This document shows positions 35,509 to 45,053 of a DNA stretch of 64,000 nt, piece by piece. The notes below the pieces were generated by a model that saw only the letters and a list, made by a program, of their open reading frames with translations, was not told the origin of the DNA and searched no databases. The translations under genes and the position numbers were made by a program. The stretch is from NCBI RefSeq assembly GCF_010671595.1, contig NZ_JAABOP010000001.1, forward strand, positions 558,001 to 622,000, read 5' to 3'. The stretch is from Muriicola jejuensis (GTDB lineage Bacteria > Bacteroidota > Bacteroidia > Flavobacteriales > Flavobacteriaceae). Within the stretch, counting starts at the first letter, position 1, and the number at the start of each line of letters is the position of its first letter.

Positions 35509-38163
35509 TTAGAATTGCTGACCTATGATAAAGTGAGTCTGCCAACCACTCGGACCATTACCCGCAGACTGTGGTCTCAGGTCCTCGTCAAATCCGTAGC
35601 CAAAATCTATCCCCAGTAAACCAAAGGCAGGCATGAATATCCTCAGGCCCACACCGGCCGACCTTTTTAGTTGAAACGGATTAAAGTCCTTAAAATTGTT
35701 GAAGGAGTTCCCCGCTTCCAAAAAAGTAAGGCCGTAAATAGAGGCGGAAGGCTTCAGGGTCAGGGGATACCTGAGTTCCATGGTGTATTTGTTGTACACG
35801 ATTCCCCCCTCCTGCGCAAAGGTGATAGGATCTACAGGGGTGAGGGAGTTGTTTTCGTACCCCCTTAGCTGTATCTGTTCACGACCGTCCAGGGTAAAAT
35901 TCCTTCCCAGTCCGTCCCCTCCCAGGAAAAACCGTTCGAAAGGAACTTCTCCTACATCGCTGTTGTAATTCCCGAGAAAGCCGAATTCCACATTGGTCCT
36001 CAGGACCAGTTTATCGACGAGCCTCGAATACCAGTCGCCCCTGAATTTGATCTTGTAGTACTCCAGCCATCGGAAGCGCTCCTGGTCTACACTTTCCAGT
36101 TCATTCCGTTCTGCGATGGTCAGGTCACTTCCCGCCAGCCTTCTCTCCGTTTGCAGTTCGGTGAGTTCTTCACTTCTGGCTTTCAGAGATGCAAAATCCT
36201 TGTCGCTGAAGAGGGAATAAGGCGGAGTGAATTTCGCACTTACTTCAAAGATGGACCCTTCTATGGGATAGATCCTCCCCGGCCCTGCCGAACTCCTGGA
36301 GATCCCAAAGGTATAGGCCAGGGAATTGGATTGTCCGTTCCCAAAGTTAAAGAGTCCTGTCCGGTAATTCCTGAAATCGTACAGCTGGTAGCTCAGGGCG
36401 TGGGAAATTGTAAAGTAATCATCGGGCCATTGAACCCTTTTGGCCAGACCAAGGGTGATACCGGTGATGGAGAATTGCTGATTCTTATCCACTTCAATAC
36501 GACCATTGTTGCCAAAGGAAGCCAGGAACTGCTGGGTTCTGGAAAGAGACATATTGAAACGTACGGGTTTTTTGCCACCCAGCCAGGGTTCTGAAAAATT
36601 GAGACTGTATACCCTAAAAGTACGGCTGGCCTGCAGCCTGAGGGCAAAGGTCTGTCCGTCTCCCATGGGAACCGGTTTATAGGCCTCCCCGTTAAAGAGG
36701 TTTTGGATGGAGAAGTTGTTAAAGGACAATCCGAGGGTTCCAATAAATCCACCACCGCCGTATCCCCCCTGAAGTTCGATCTGGCTGGATCCCGATTCCA
36801 CGAGGCTGTAGGCAAGGTCGACCGTTCCCGAATTGGGGTCCGGGTTCTGGATATCGGGGGCGATCTGCTCAGGGTCAAAAAAGCCGAGCTGTCCGAGTTC
36901 CCTTACGCTCCGAATGATATTTGCCTTGCTGTACTTCTGGCCGGGGCGTGTCCTGATCTCACGGAAAATAACGTGGTCATTCGTCTTGTCATTCCCGGTA
37001 ACGGTTACGTGGTCGAGGAAGGTCTCTTTCCCTTCTATAATCCTGATCTCAAAGTTGATGGTGTCGTTCTCCGCCGATACTTCGACTGGGTTGATCTGGG
37101 AGAACAGATAGCCATTGTTCTGATAGAGGTTGGTAAGGTCATCGGCATCGGGCTTGCTGTCATCGGCTATTCGCTCCCGAAGGAGTACCCCATTATAGGT
37201 AGAGCCCTTTTTGATCCCCAGTACCTGTGAGAGCTGACGATCCGTATAGACCGAATTGCCTACAAAGTCAATATCCCCGAAATAGTATTTGTTCCCTTCT
37301 TCCACCTTGATGGTGATCTTGATATTCTCATCGCTGACCCTTTCAATGGTGTCTGAAAGGACACGGGCATCCCGGAAGCCGTTTTCCGCGTACTTGTCAA
37401 TGAGGGAGGAGAGGTCCTCCTTGTAATCCTCGGGAATGTATTTGGATTTCTTCCAGAACCGTCCTAATCTCTTGCGCTTCGTATTCTTGAGAGCTTTCCG
37501 CAATTGCTTGTTGGAGAGTTCTTCATTTCCTTCAAAGGCAATTTGTGAGATCTTGACCTTGCTACCCTTACTGACATTGATGACCATGCTTTCTGCATTG
37601 GCCTCTGAGGTATCCCTGGAGGTCGCAATGGTCGCCTTTGTGTTCAGGTACCCTTGTTTCTTGTACTTGTTCTGAAGGTAGTTCTTGGTATTGGCGATGA
37701 GACTTTCGGTGATCTTTTTTCCTTTTTTAAGGTCCGTATCCTTGATGATCTCGTCTATCTTCCTCTTTTTCACCCCATAGATGGTCACCTTAGACAGGGT
37801 AGGGCGTTCCTTGATGTTGAGTTCGAGGTAGATATCCTCCCCCTCTATTTTAGTGACGTAAAAAGTTATGTCACTGAAGAGTTCGAGACCCCAGAGTTTT
37901 TTCAGCACATCGCTGATCTGGTCTCCGGGAACCGTGATCACCTGCCCTTCCCTGAGGCCGGTATAGGTTTTGACGGTCTGTTCGTTATAACTCTGCAACC
38001 CGGTCACCTCCAGGCCTTTGAGGATGTACTTTTTCCCATTGTCGTAAGGAATGTCCTGTGACAAAAGGGTGCCGGAACACAAAAGAAAAAGGAAGATAAA
38101 AAGGAGTTTTCTCAATATGAAACTATTCACACCCCTAGTTGAGTTGTTCGCTTGTTTTTCCAA
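35509..38163 (-). CDS. bamA: Outer-membrane protein assembly factor BamA
   Basis: About 884 residues: signal peptide, five POTRA repeats (starting KYILKGLEVTGLQSYNE, ending near residue 460) and a 16-strand barrel with the conserved QLRGYENNSL (the VRGF-type lid motif). It inserts outer-membrane proteins. The frame given starts at ATG 38163, inside uppS; a GTG at 38130, 4 bases after the uppS stop, would give a cleaner signal peptide (residues from VNSFILRKLLFIFLFLL). A lysine-rich insert around FWKKSKYIPEDYKEDL in POTRA 3 is typical of Bacteroidetes. Confidence 0.95.
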   Translation of the reverse strand: MEKQANNSTRGVNSFILRKLLFIFLFLLCSGTLLSQDIPYDNGKKYILKGLEVTGLQSYNEQTVKTYTGLREGQVITVPGDQISDVLKKLWGLELFSDITFYVTKIEGEDIYLELNIKERPTLSKVTIYGVKKRKIDEIIKDTDLKKGKKITESLIANTKNYLQNKYKKQGYLNTKATIATSRDTSEANAESMVINVSKGSKVKISQIAFEGNEELSNKQLRKALKNTKRKRLGRFWKKSKYIPEDYKEDLSSLIDKYAENGFRDARVLSDTIERVSDENIKITIKVEEGNKYYFGDIDFVGNSVYTDRQLSQVLGIKKGSTYNGVLLRERIADDSKPDADDLTNLYQNNGYLFSQINPVEVSAENDTINFEIRIIEGKETFLDHVTVTGNDKTNDHVIFREIRTRPGQKYSKANIIRSVRELGQLGFFDPEQIAPDIQNPDPNSGTVDLAYSLVESGSSQIELQGGYGGGGFIGTLGLSFNNFSIQNLFNGEAYKPVPMGDGQTFALRLQASRTFRVYSLNFSEPWLGGKKPVRFNMSLSRTQQFLASFGNNGRIEVDKNQQFSITGITLGLAKRVQWPDDYFTISHALSYQLYDFRNYRTGLFNFGNGQSNSLAYTFGISRSSAGPGRIYPIEGSIFEVSAKFTPPYSLFSDKDFASLKARSEELTELQTERRLAGSDLTIAERNELESVDQERFRWLEYYKIKFRGDWYSRLVDKLVLRTNVEFGFLGNYNSDVGEVPFERFFLGGDGLGRNFTLDGREQIQLRGYENNSLTPVDPITFAQEGGIVYNKYTMELRYPLTLKPSASIYGLTFLEAGNSFNNFKDFNPFQLKRSAGVGLRIFMPAFGLLGIDFGYGFDEDLRPQSAGNGPSGWQTHFIIGQQF

Positions 38164-38875
38164 ATCGTCGTTCTCTGTTCTGGTAATTCTTTAAAGCTTC
38201 TGCCAAATGTTCCCCTCGAAAATCGGGCCAAAAAACGTCTGTAAAAAACAATTCGGCATAGGCGATCTGCCAAAGCAAAAAATTGCTTATCCGATGTTCC
38301 CCACTGGTACGAATAAGCAAATCGACATCTGGCAGGTTGTGCGTGTAAAGATGACTATTAATAATGGCATCATCAATATCGCCGGGCGAAATTATATTAT
38401 TTTTAACTTTGAAACTAATTTCCTGTACAGCGTGTCGTATTTCTTCGCGGGCACCGTAGCTCAAAGCCAGGGTCAGGACCATGGCAGAATTCATAGAAGT
38501 TTTCTCGATCACCTCAAGTAACTCTGCATGTGCCTTGGGCGGAAGTGAATCGATCCTCCCGATCGCATTGAGTCTGATATTGTTCTTGTTCAGTGTCTTG
38601 AGTTCCTTCTTCAGGGAAGCGACCAGGAGGTTCATCAGGGTGTCTACCTCCAATTTGGGGCGTTTCCAGTTTTCGGTCGAAAAAGCGTAGAGGGTAAGGT
38701 ACTGGATCCCTATCTTGGCACAATTCTCCACGACTTCGCGCACAGATTTGACGCCATTCTCATGCCCGAAGATCCGCAGTTTCCCGCGTTGTTTGGCCCA
38801 TCGGCCATTACCGTCCATGATAATAGCCAAATGAGTGGGCAATGGACCCGCTTTCAATTCTTCTATAGTGTTCAT
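38135..38875 (-). CDS. uppS: Isoprenyl transferase (undecaprenyl diphosphate synthase)
   Basis: 246 residues; makes the C55 lipid carrier for peptidoglycan and other envelope polymers. HLAIIMDGNGRWAKQRG carries the catalytic Asp, TLYAFSTENWKRP and RTSGEHRISNFLLWQIAYAE are the other signatures. It is in the same transcript as bamA and the DUF6089 gene (8-base gap). Confidence 0.96.
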   Translation of the reverse strand: MNTIEELKAGPLPTHLAIIMDGNGRWAKQRGKLRIFGHENGVKSVREVVENCAKIGIQYLTLYAFSTENWKRPKLEVDTLMNLLVASLKKELKTLNKNNIRLNAIGRIDSLPPKAHAELLEVIEKTSMNSAMVLTLALSYGAREEIRHAVQEISFKVKNNIISPGDIDDAIINSHLYTHNLPDVDLLIRTSGEHRISNFLLWQIAYAELFFTDVFWPDFRGEHLAEALKNYQNRERRFGKTSEQLN

Positions 38876-38883
38876 CCTTCTAT

Positions 38884-39570
38884 TTACTCAAAGCAATCTG
38901 AGCAGACCACCCTGCCAAAGGTGTATGTCAGGGTAAGCCCCGAGAATACATACCAGTCGTCGCTCAGTATGTTCCCGAACCGGAATTGCTCAAAATTCGA
39001 CCCCTCAGGATTACTGGCGTCCAGATTGTCCGTAAAGGTGTACCGGGCACCCACCTCAGCCCCGAGGATCAGGAACTGATTTAGCCTCAACTTCGCTCCC
39101 ACGGTCATGGGAATGGCGAAAGAGCCTTCCTTCTGACCTGTTTCCTGCAGCACTCCGGCGTCGAAATAATTAAAATCATAGCGAAAATACGCAATTCCTG
39201 TGTATAGGTAAGGGGTAAATGCCTGAGAAAGTGAATGCAGGTTATATTCCACAAAGTTGAGTTCCAGGCCTGCGGACACCTCCAGGAGGGTGTGGTCCAG
39301 GATATACCCGCGTTGCTGTCTGGAGGCCATATCGGACTTTGCATCATCTGCCGTAAAAGTTCCGTAAAGAGCACTGGCCCTCCAGGCGTAGCGCTTGCTT
39401 TTGTTCCACTTGAAAATTCCGCCAAACGCGGGACCTGAAGGAGAGATGAAATTCATCCGACCCACATCCCCTATATTGTTAAGCCCACCTCCCAGCAGAC
39501 CGACCTCATAGGTCTGACCCTTCGCCTGAAAGGCCAGGAGGGTCAATACAATGCACAGCAATGCTCTCAT
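38884..39570 (-). CDS. DUF6089 family outer-membrane beta-barrel protein
   Basis: 228 residues: signal peptide (cleavage near AKGQ), then an eight- to ten-strand barrel pattern from YEVGLLGGGLNNIGDVG to LTLTYTFGR, ending VVCSDCFE. It matches the DUF6089 family that accompanies uppS-bamA in Flavobacteria; the function is unknown but envelope-related by context. The ATG at 39570 was chosen; the longer frame adds residues unlike an exported protein. Confidence 0.85.
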   Translation of the reverse strand: MRALLCIVLTLLAFQAKGQTYEVGLLGGGLNNIGDVGRMNFISPSGPAFGGIFKWNKSKRYAWRASALYGTFTADDAKSDMASRQQRGYILDHTLLEVSAGLELNFVEYNLHSLSQAFTPYLYTGIAYFRYDFNYFDAGVLQETGQKEGSFAIPMTVGAKLRLNQFLILGAEVGARYTFTDNLDASNPEGSNFEQFRFGNILSDDWYVFSGLTLTYTFGRVVCSDCFE

Positions 39571-39678
39571 TTCCTTATAAAACGGGCAAATATAAGCCAT
39601 ATTCGCAGTAGGACTCGGCAAACTCAAGATCTTTTGTTTTTTGATAAACAAGGAATTGAGGTATTTATTGTTCTGGGA

Positions 39679-40560
39679 TCAATTGCGCTTGTCCTGTCCC
39701 CATAGCAATTTATTGCGTATGGTCTTCAGGAAGCTCTCCGAGGCGTATTCGATCATTTTAATGGTGAAGTCGGCCTTTCTGATCAGGAGTTCCTTTCCAT
39801 TGTCGATGCTGGCCAGCCTCGAATCCAGGGAGACCATATGCTGGTCCTCCCTCCCGGAAACCTTTATTCGGATCTCGGTATCATCGGAGATCACGAGAGG
39901 CCTGGCGTTGAGATTGTGAGGTGCGATGGGGGTGATGACGAGCGACTGAGCGGTCGGGGTCATGACCGGGCCTCCACAACTGAGGGAGTAACCGGTCGAT
40001 CCAGTGGGGGTAGAGATGATGAGTCCGTCTGCCCAGTAGGAGGTGAGGTATTCCTCGTTGAGATGGGTTTCTATGGTGATCATGGAGGTCGTATCCTTAC
40101 GGCTAACGGTGACCTCGTTCAGGGCGTAGTTCAACCCCTTGAATTCCTCTATTTCGGGATCGGCCTCAACCGATACCAGGCTTCTCTCCACAATGATATA
40201 GTCGCCCCTGAGGAATTGGTGAACCATCTGTCTCACATCCTCCTTTTTATAGGTGGAAAGGAATCCAAGTCGGCCTGTGTTTACCCCTACGATAGGAACC
40301 CCCAGATCCCCCACATAGGTAACGGCGCGAAGGATGGTACCATCTCCCCCGAAACTGACAAAGAGATCAAAATCACTGCTCAGCCCTTCAGCATGATCAA
40401 AGGTCGGATACTGTATTTCTTTTTGCTGGGTACGTAGCAGGTCGAAAAAATCGGCTTCTATAACCACCTCGGCTTCCATTTTGGCCAGTTCATCCAGCAA
40501 TTCGAAGACATAGGTAAGTCCGTTGTCCTGAAAGGCCTGACCATAAATGGCTACCTTCAT
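39679..40560 (-). CDS. nadK: NAD kinase
   Basis: 293 residues; makes NADP+ from NAD+. The GGDGT motif (SFGGDGTILRA) and the conserved TPTGSTGYSLSCGGP are intact. It overlaps the stop/start of the CBS protein gene by 4 bases, so the two are coupled. Confidence 0.96.
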   Translation of the reverse strand: MKVAIYGQAFQDNGLTYVFELLDELAKMEAEVVIEADFFDLLRTQQKEIQYPTFDHAEGLSSDFDLFVSFGGDGTILRAVTYVGDLGVPIVGVNTGRLGFLSTYKKEDVRQMVHQFLRGDYIIVERSLVSVEADPEIEEFKGLNYALNEVTVSRKDTTSMITIETHLNEEYLTSYWADGLIISTPTGSTGYSLSCGGPVMTPTAQSLVITPIAPHNLNARPLVISDDTEIRIKVSGREDQHMVSLDSRLASIDNGKELLIRKADFTIKMIEYASESFLKTIRNKLLWGQDKRN

Positions 40561-41213
40561 ACGTTGAGGAATTTGTCCAGATAATCCGAACGTTCTTTGA
40601 GGTCTTCCAGGAACTGATCGGCTTTATTGCCGTAAAGGATGGTGTAATTATAGCGGCGGAAGGTGTTCACTACTTCATTGAAGTTGTTGGTGCCTACCTT
40701 GATAGTGATCTGTACCACATCGGTCCGCGCATCGGTAATAAAGGCTCCGAAGAGCTTGGTATTGTTGCTCTCGACGATCTGGGCGATCTCGCTGAAAGAA
40801 TAGTCCTTGATGCCCTTGGCCACTACCAGGATGGCACCCGGTTCCTTGAAGAAGGGGGTGTCGATAAAGACGCCCACAAAATCATTCAGGTCGTAGTAAC
40901 CCATGACATGGGCTTCCTCGTCCAGAACTGGAATGATATTGGCCTCATTGCGGGAAAAGAGTTCGAGCACATCCAGCCAGGAGGTCTCCTTATGGGCGTA
41001 AAAAGATTCCAGGTTGGCTTTAAAACTGGAGATCTTCTCCCCTGTCTCAAAGGCCTCGAGGTCATTCTCCGAGAGTAACCCCAGCAATTTCTGGTCTTCT
41101 GTGACGGCCACGTGCGAATAGATGCTATTCTTGAAAAAGTGGATGGGTTCTTCAAGGAGGTCCTGGACGTCAAAGACCGGGATGGTATGGATGATATGGG
41201 ATTCTATGGACAT
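40557..41213 (-). CDS. CBS domain-containing protein
   Basis: 218 residues. Two CBS repeats occupy residues ~1-135 (including HVAVTEDQKLLGLLSENDLE and NIIPVLDEEAHVMGYYDLNDF). The C-terminal ~75 residues look like an ACT-type sensor (TDVVQITIKVGTNNFNEVVNTF). It has no catalytic domain and probably senses adenine nucleotides. The genetic coupling to nadK hints at regulation linked to NAD(P) metabolism; this is inference. Confidence 0.85.
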   Translation of the reverse strand: MSIESHIIHTIPVFDVQDLLEEPIHFFKNSIYSHVAVTEDQKLLGLLSENDLEAFETGEKISSFKANLESFYAHKETSWLDVLELFSRNEANIIPVLDEEAHVMGYYDLNDFVGVFIDTPFFKEPGAILVVAKGIKDYSFSEIAQIVESNNTKLFGAFITDARTDVVQITIKVGTNNFNEVVNTFRRYNYTILYGNKADQFLEDLKERSDYLDKFLNV

Positions 41214-41271
41214 GACCTTTAAAATTATTGCAAATTACTAATTAAATAGATCAAAAGGCATGCCTAATTCG

Positions 41272-41279
41272 TATTTTTG
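41272..41279 (+). promoter_or_regulatory. -7 box for pdxJ
   Basis: TATTTTTG, an exact consensus match 28 bases before the pdxJ ATG; the -33 element is unclear. Confidence 0.45.
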
Positions 41280-41306
41280 CGGCGGTTCAACGATGATATG
41301 TTCTCC

Positions 41307-42023
41307 ATGACGAAACTCAGTGTCAACATCAATAAAATGGCCACGCTCAGGAATGCGAGGGGTGGAAATGTACCCGATGTCATAGCGGTTGCCAGGGATC
41401 TTGAAGACTTCGGTGCAGATGGGATCACCGTACACCCCAGGCCCGATGAAAGGCACATCCGATACGCGGATGTCTATGCCCTAAAAGAGGTGCTTAAGAC
41501 AGAATTCAACATTGAAGGAAACCCGAACCCCAGATTTACCCAGATGGTATTGGAGGTACGGCCTGCTCAGGTAACCCTGGTGCCCGATGCTGTGGACGCC
41601 ATCACTTCAAACGCCGGGTGGGATACCAAAAAGCACCTGTCCTTCCTGAAGGAAAAGATCAGTGAATTCAAGGCCAGGGGGATACGCACGTCCATTTTTG
41701 TGGACCCCGTCCCCGCCATGGTGGAGGGAGCCGCTGAGACGGGAACAGACCGTATTGAACTCTATACCGAAATGTACGCCAGTGTTTACGAGAAAGATCC
41801 TGCAAGGGCGATCAAACCCTATGCGGAGGCCGCCGAGCTGGCTCATTCGCTGGGGCTGGGGATCAATGCCGGACACGACCTCAGCCTCGATAATATCGGG
41901 TATTTCAGCAAAGGGATCCCTCACTTGCTGGAAGTATCCATAGGCCACGCCCTGATCTGTGAAGCGATCTACCTTGGGCTGGAAAATGTCGTCAACATGT
42001 ACAAACACAGACTGAGGTCATGA
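41307..42023 (+). CDS. pdxJ: Pyridoxine 5'-phosphate synthase
   Basis: 238 residues; condenses amino-acetone phosphate derivative and deoxyxylulose phosphate to PNP. The start [20 protein letters not shown] and the motifs [25 protein letters not shown] and [12 protein letters not shown] are diagnostic. ATG 41298 is three codons upstream but 41307 fits the family. The end overlaps the next gene by 4 bases. PLP is the cofactor of several enzymes in the window (metY, metZ-like, class V enzyme). Confidence 0.96.
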   Translation: MTKLSVNINKMATLRNARGGNVPDVIAVARDLEDFGADGITVHPRPDERHIRYADVYALKEVLKTEFNIEGNPNPRFTQMVLEVRPAQVTLVPDAVDAITSNAGWDTKKHLSFLKEKISEFKARGIRTSIFVDPVPAMVEGAAETGTDRIELYTEMYASVYEKDPARAIKPYAEAAELAHSLGLGINAGHDLSLDNIGYFSKGIPHLLEVSIGHALICEAIYLGLENVVNMYKHRLRS

Positions 42024-42790
42024 AAGGTTTGTACGCCAATGTAATGGGATCAGGCCCACCCCTGCTGATCCTGCACGGCTTCCTCGGCATGTCAGACAAC
42101 TGGAAGACCCTCGGCACCCACTATGCAGATGAAGGGTTTGAAGTACACCTGATAGACCAAAGGAATCACGGCAGGAGCTTCTGGTCCGAGGAGTTCAACT
42201 ACACCGTACTGGCCGAAGACATCAAGAACTATATGGCAGAACACGGGATTACTTCTGCCCATGTCCTGGGTCATTCCATGGGAGGGAAAACGGCCATGCA
42301 ATTTGCCTGCACCTATCCCGAGAAGGTCATTTCCCTGATCGTTGCCGATATCGCCCCCAAATACTATCCCCCCCACCACGATTACATCCTGAACGGGTTG
42401 CGGTCCCTCTCACCCCAAGACCTCACTTCCAGGACCACCGCAGACGAGGCCCTTTCCCGGCATATCAGTGACTGGGGAATCCGACAGTTCCTGCTGAAGA
42501 ATCTGTACTGGAAGGAGAAAGACCAGCTGGCCTTCCGTTTCAATCTTGAGGTCCTGTCAGAAAGGATGAACGAAATTGGCGAATCCATAGGCAGTACTGA
42601 TAGGTATTTAGGGCCAGCCCTATTTATAAGAGGCAGCCGCTCCGAATACGTGCAGGAAGAAGACCTCTCAGGAATCAGGGTCCACTTCCCCCGGGCTATT
42701 CTCAAAACGGTCGAAAATGCAGGCCACTGGCTGCATGCCGAGAATCCCGATCAATTTCTTGAATTTACCCTGTCCTTCCTGAATTCATAA
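42020..42790 (+). CDS. Alpha/beta hydrolase (YbfF-like esterase)
   Basis: 256 residues. The nucleophile elbow is [13 protein letters not shown], the oxyanion region [15 protein letters not shown] and the C-terminal His is in [12 protein letters not shown]. It resembles the small YbfF/acyl-CoA esterase group; the substrate is unknown. It is coupled to pdxJ by a 4-base overlap. Confidence 0.88.
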   Translation: MKGLYANVMGSGPPLLILHGFLGMSDNWKTLGTHYADEGFEVHLIDQRNHGRSFWSEEFNYTVLAEDIKNYMAEHGITSAHVLGHSMGGKTAMQFACTYPEKVISLIVADIAPKYYPPHHDYILNGLRSLSPQDLTSRTTADEALSRHISDWGIRQFLLKNLYWKEKDQLAFRFNLEVLSERMNEIGESIGSTDRYLGPALFIRGSRSEYVQEEDLSGIRVHFPRAILKTVENAGHWLHAENPDQFLEFTLSFLNS

Positions 42791-42837
42791 CACGCTTGTC
42801 GTTTTTTCGAAGGATCCGTAATTCTACCGGGGCAAAA

Positions 42838-42867
42838 TTGCGTGTGTCATAATTTTGGTTAAATTTG
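42838..42867 (+). promoter_or_regulatory. Promoter of the SGNH lipoprotein gene
   Basis: TTG (42838-42840), 19 bases, then TAAATTTG (42860-42867), a full consensus match. Confidence 0.65.
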
Positions 42868-42912
42868 AGACCACTGACATTCATTACGTACTATCAACTC
42901 AAATTCTTCTCA

Positions 42913-44538
42913 ATGAAAAAGCTTTTTGCCCTTCTGGCATTCTTCGGGATGCTGTTAATGTCCTGTAGTGACGACGATGCTACGGTGATCACCAACCCGC
43001 CGCCGGAACCGGTCAATTACACAAGCGGAACAGCGGATTTTTCAAACTACGTGGCCGTGGGAAATTCTCTGACCGCAGGATATTCCGATGCGGCCCTGTT
43101 TATCGATGGACAAACGGCTTCTTTTCCTAACATGCTGGCCCAGAATTTTGCGCTTGCAGGAGGAGGCTCTTTTTCTATTCCCTTCATGGCCGACAATTTA
43201 GGTGGGGCTACTCTCAATGGAACACCCATCCTGGGTAACAGGCTCATCCTCTCGTTTGCCAGTGGATCGCCTACCCCGGTACCTGTCTCAGGGCAGGGTT
43301 CCACGGAGATCGGCAATACCTTAACAGGTCCATTCAACAACATGGGGGTGCCGGGAGCCAAAAGCTTTCACCTGGTGGCTCCGGGATACGGAAATGTTGC
43401 CGGAGTACCCATTGGGGCGGCCAACCCTTATTACGCCCGTTTTGCCAGTTCTGCCTCTGCTACGATCATTGGTGACGCTGTATCCCAGAACCCAACCTTT
43501 TTCACTCTGTGGATAGGCAATAATGATATCCTGAGTTTTGCCACTTCAGGCGGATCGGGAGTAGATCAAACCGGAAACCTGGATCCAAGCACCTATGGCA
43601 GTAATGACATCACGGATCCGAATGTTTTCGCCAGTGTGTACGATGGCCTTTTGCAGGCATTGACCGCGAATGGAGCTGACGGGGTAGTCCTCAACCTGCC
43701 GGATGTTACCACTATCCCCTATTTCACCGCCGTACCTCATAACCCCCTGGATCCAACCAACCCGGCTTTCGGGCCTCAGATCCCTCTGCTGAATACAATT
43801 TTTGGCACACTCAACCAGATCTATACGGCCATTGGTCAGACACAACGCATAGTGGTCTTTTCGGAGACCGAAGCAAGTCCAGTAGTGATCATTGATGAGA
43901 GCCTGCCCAATATTTCAGCTACGATCGCAGGGGCACTTTTGGCAAACGGGCCTGCCTTTGAAGCCTTTATCGCCCAATTCGGTCTGCCTCCCCAGGCGGC
44001 CCCTCTGGTCGCCAATCTGCTGGGAACCACCTACGGGCAGTCCAGACAAGCTACCCCGGAAGACCTGATCGTCTTTCCGAGCGCTACTGTCATAGGGACG
44101 GTCAACGCCACCTCCGTTCAGAATCTGGTAGCCCAGGGACTTTCTGCCCAGCTGGCAGGTCAGTTTTCCGTAGAAGGCGTTTCCCTTCCCCTTGCAGACA
44201 AGTGGGTACTTACCCCGGATGAACAGGCATCGGTAACAGCCGCACAGGCCTCGTACAACCAGACTATTGAGGCACTGGCCCAGGCCTACGACCTGGCTTT
44301 TGTGGATGCTGAAGCCTACCTGCAAACTATTGCTGATGTGGGGATCCCATTGAGTGACGGAAGCACGATCACAGCTACCTATGCCAGAGGAGGAGGATTC
44401 TCCCTTGACGGGGTTCACCCTTCTCCAAGAGGATATGCCCTTGTTGCCAACCTCATCGTGGATGCTATCAATGCCAAATACGGTTCTAACCTTCCAGGGG
44501 TAGATCCTCTGGATTACACCGGATTATACATCCAGTAA
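42913..44538 (+). CDS. SGNH/GDSL hydrolase family lipoprotein
   Basis: 541 residues. Lipobox LLMSC gives a lipid-modified Cys at about residue 18, followed by an Asp-rich tether (SDDDAT). GDSL block I is VAVGNSLTAGYSDA, the block with Asn is WIGNNDILSFA, and block V is DGVHPSPRGYALVANLI. It is larger than a minimal SGNH enzyme because of long loops. The Asp-rich tether after Cys resembles the surface-export signal of Bacteroidetes lipoproteins, so it may face outward. The substrate is unknown (lipid or polysaccharide ester). Confidence 0.88.
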   Translation: MKKLFALLAFFGMLLMSCSDDDATVITNPPPEPVNYTSGTADFSNYVAVGNSLTAGYSDAALFIDGQTASFPNMLAQNFALAGGGSFSIPFMADNLGGATLNGTPILGNRLILSFASGSPTPVPVSGQGSTEIGNTLTGPFNNMGVPGAKSFHLVAPGYGNVAGVPIGAANPYYARFASSASATIIGDAVSQNPTFFTLWIGNNDILSFATSGGSGVDQTGNLDPSTYGSNDITDPNVFASVYDGLLQALTANGADGVVLNLPDVTTIPYFTAVPHNPLDPTNPAFGPQIPLLNTIFGTLNQIYTAIGQTQRIVVFSETEASPVVIIDESLPNISATIAGALLANGPAFEAFIAQFGLPPQAAPLVANLLGTTYGQSRQATPEDLIVFPSATVIGTVNATSVQNLVAQGLSAQLAGQFSVEGVSLPLADKWVLTPDEQASVTAAQASYNQTIEALAQAYDLAFVDAEAYLQTIADVGIPLSDGSTITATYARGGGFSLDGVHPSPRGYALVANLIVDAINAKYGSNLPGVDPLDYTGLYIQ

Positions 44539-44556
44539 TCAGATAATTTTTATAAT

Positions 44557-44588
44557 TTAAAGGCACGCTTCAGGGCGTGCCTTTTTTT
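44557..44588 (+). terminator. Terminator after the SGNH lipoprotein gene
   Basis: AGGCACGC / GCGTGCCT stem with a 6-base loop and seven T. Confidence 0.93.
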
Positions 44589-44607
44589 AAACCCTAATTC
44601 CGAGATT

Positions 44608-44961
44608 ATGAAATTCTTACTGAGGATGCTCCTTTCAGCCCTGGCCGTAATATTGCTGGCGAATCTGCTGGGAGGTGTACACGTAGATTCCTTTTTAATA
44701 GCCGTTATTGTGGCCCTGGTTCTCGGCCTGCTCAATTTTATCGTCAAACCCATTCTGATCATATTCACCTTACCCGTGACCATCCTGACCTTCGGGTTAT
44801 TCCTCCTGGTTATCAATGCGCTGATTATCCTGTTGGCAGATTGGCTCGTGACCGGATTTTCGGTAGATAATTTCTGGTGGGCCCTTCTTTTTAGCCTCTT
44901 GCTGTCTTTTGTGCAATCCATATTTTTCTCTGCTCTGAAAGAACCGGAGCAGGCGAAATAA
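44608..44961 (+). CDS. Phage-holin family IV-like small membrane protein
   Basis: 117 residues with four hydrophobic segments and the family motif LGLLNFIVKPILIIFTLPVTILTFGLF. It belongs to the 4-TMS family named after mycobacterial holins (PF04020 type), which is widespread on bacterial chromosomes and not a sign of a prophage here. Function unknown. Confidence 0.88.
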   Translation: MKFLLRMLLSALAVILLANLLGGVHVDSFLIAVIVALVLGLLNFIVKPILIIFTLPVTILTFGLFLLVINALIILLADWLVTGFSVDNFWWALLFSLLLSFVQSIFFSALKEPEQAK

Positions 44962-44989
44962 AAAGCGGGGGGCACAAGTCCTTAAAAAC

Positions 44990-45020
44990 TTGTTCCACAG
45001 TGTAAAATGTACTACTTTTG
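44990..45020 (+). promoter_or_regulatory. Promoter of tig
   Basis: TTG (44990-44992), 20 bases, then TACTTTTG (45013-45020), a full match, 34 bases before the ATG. Confidence 0.65.
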
Positions 45021-45053
45021 CCTCCCTTTTGGGCACATAAATCACATTTATTC

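Noticed and set aside
44608-44961. Holin-like protein as evidence of a prophage
   Set aside because: The family is common on bacterial chromosomes; no other phage genes are near.
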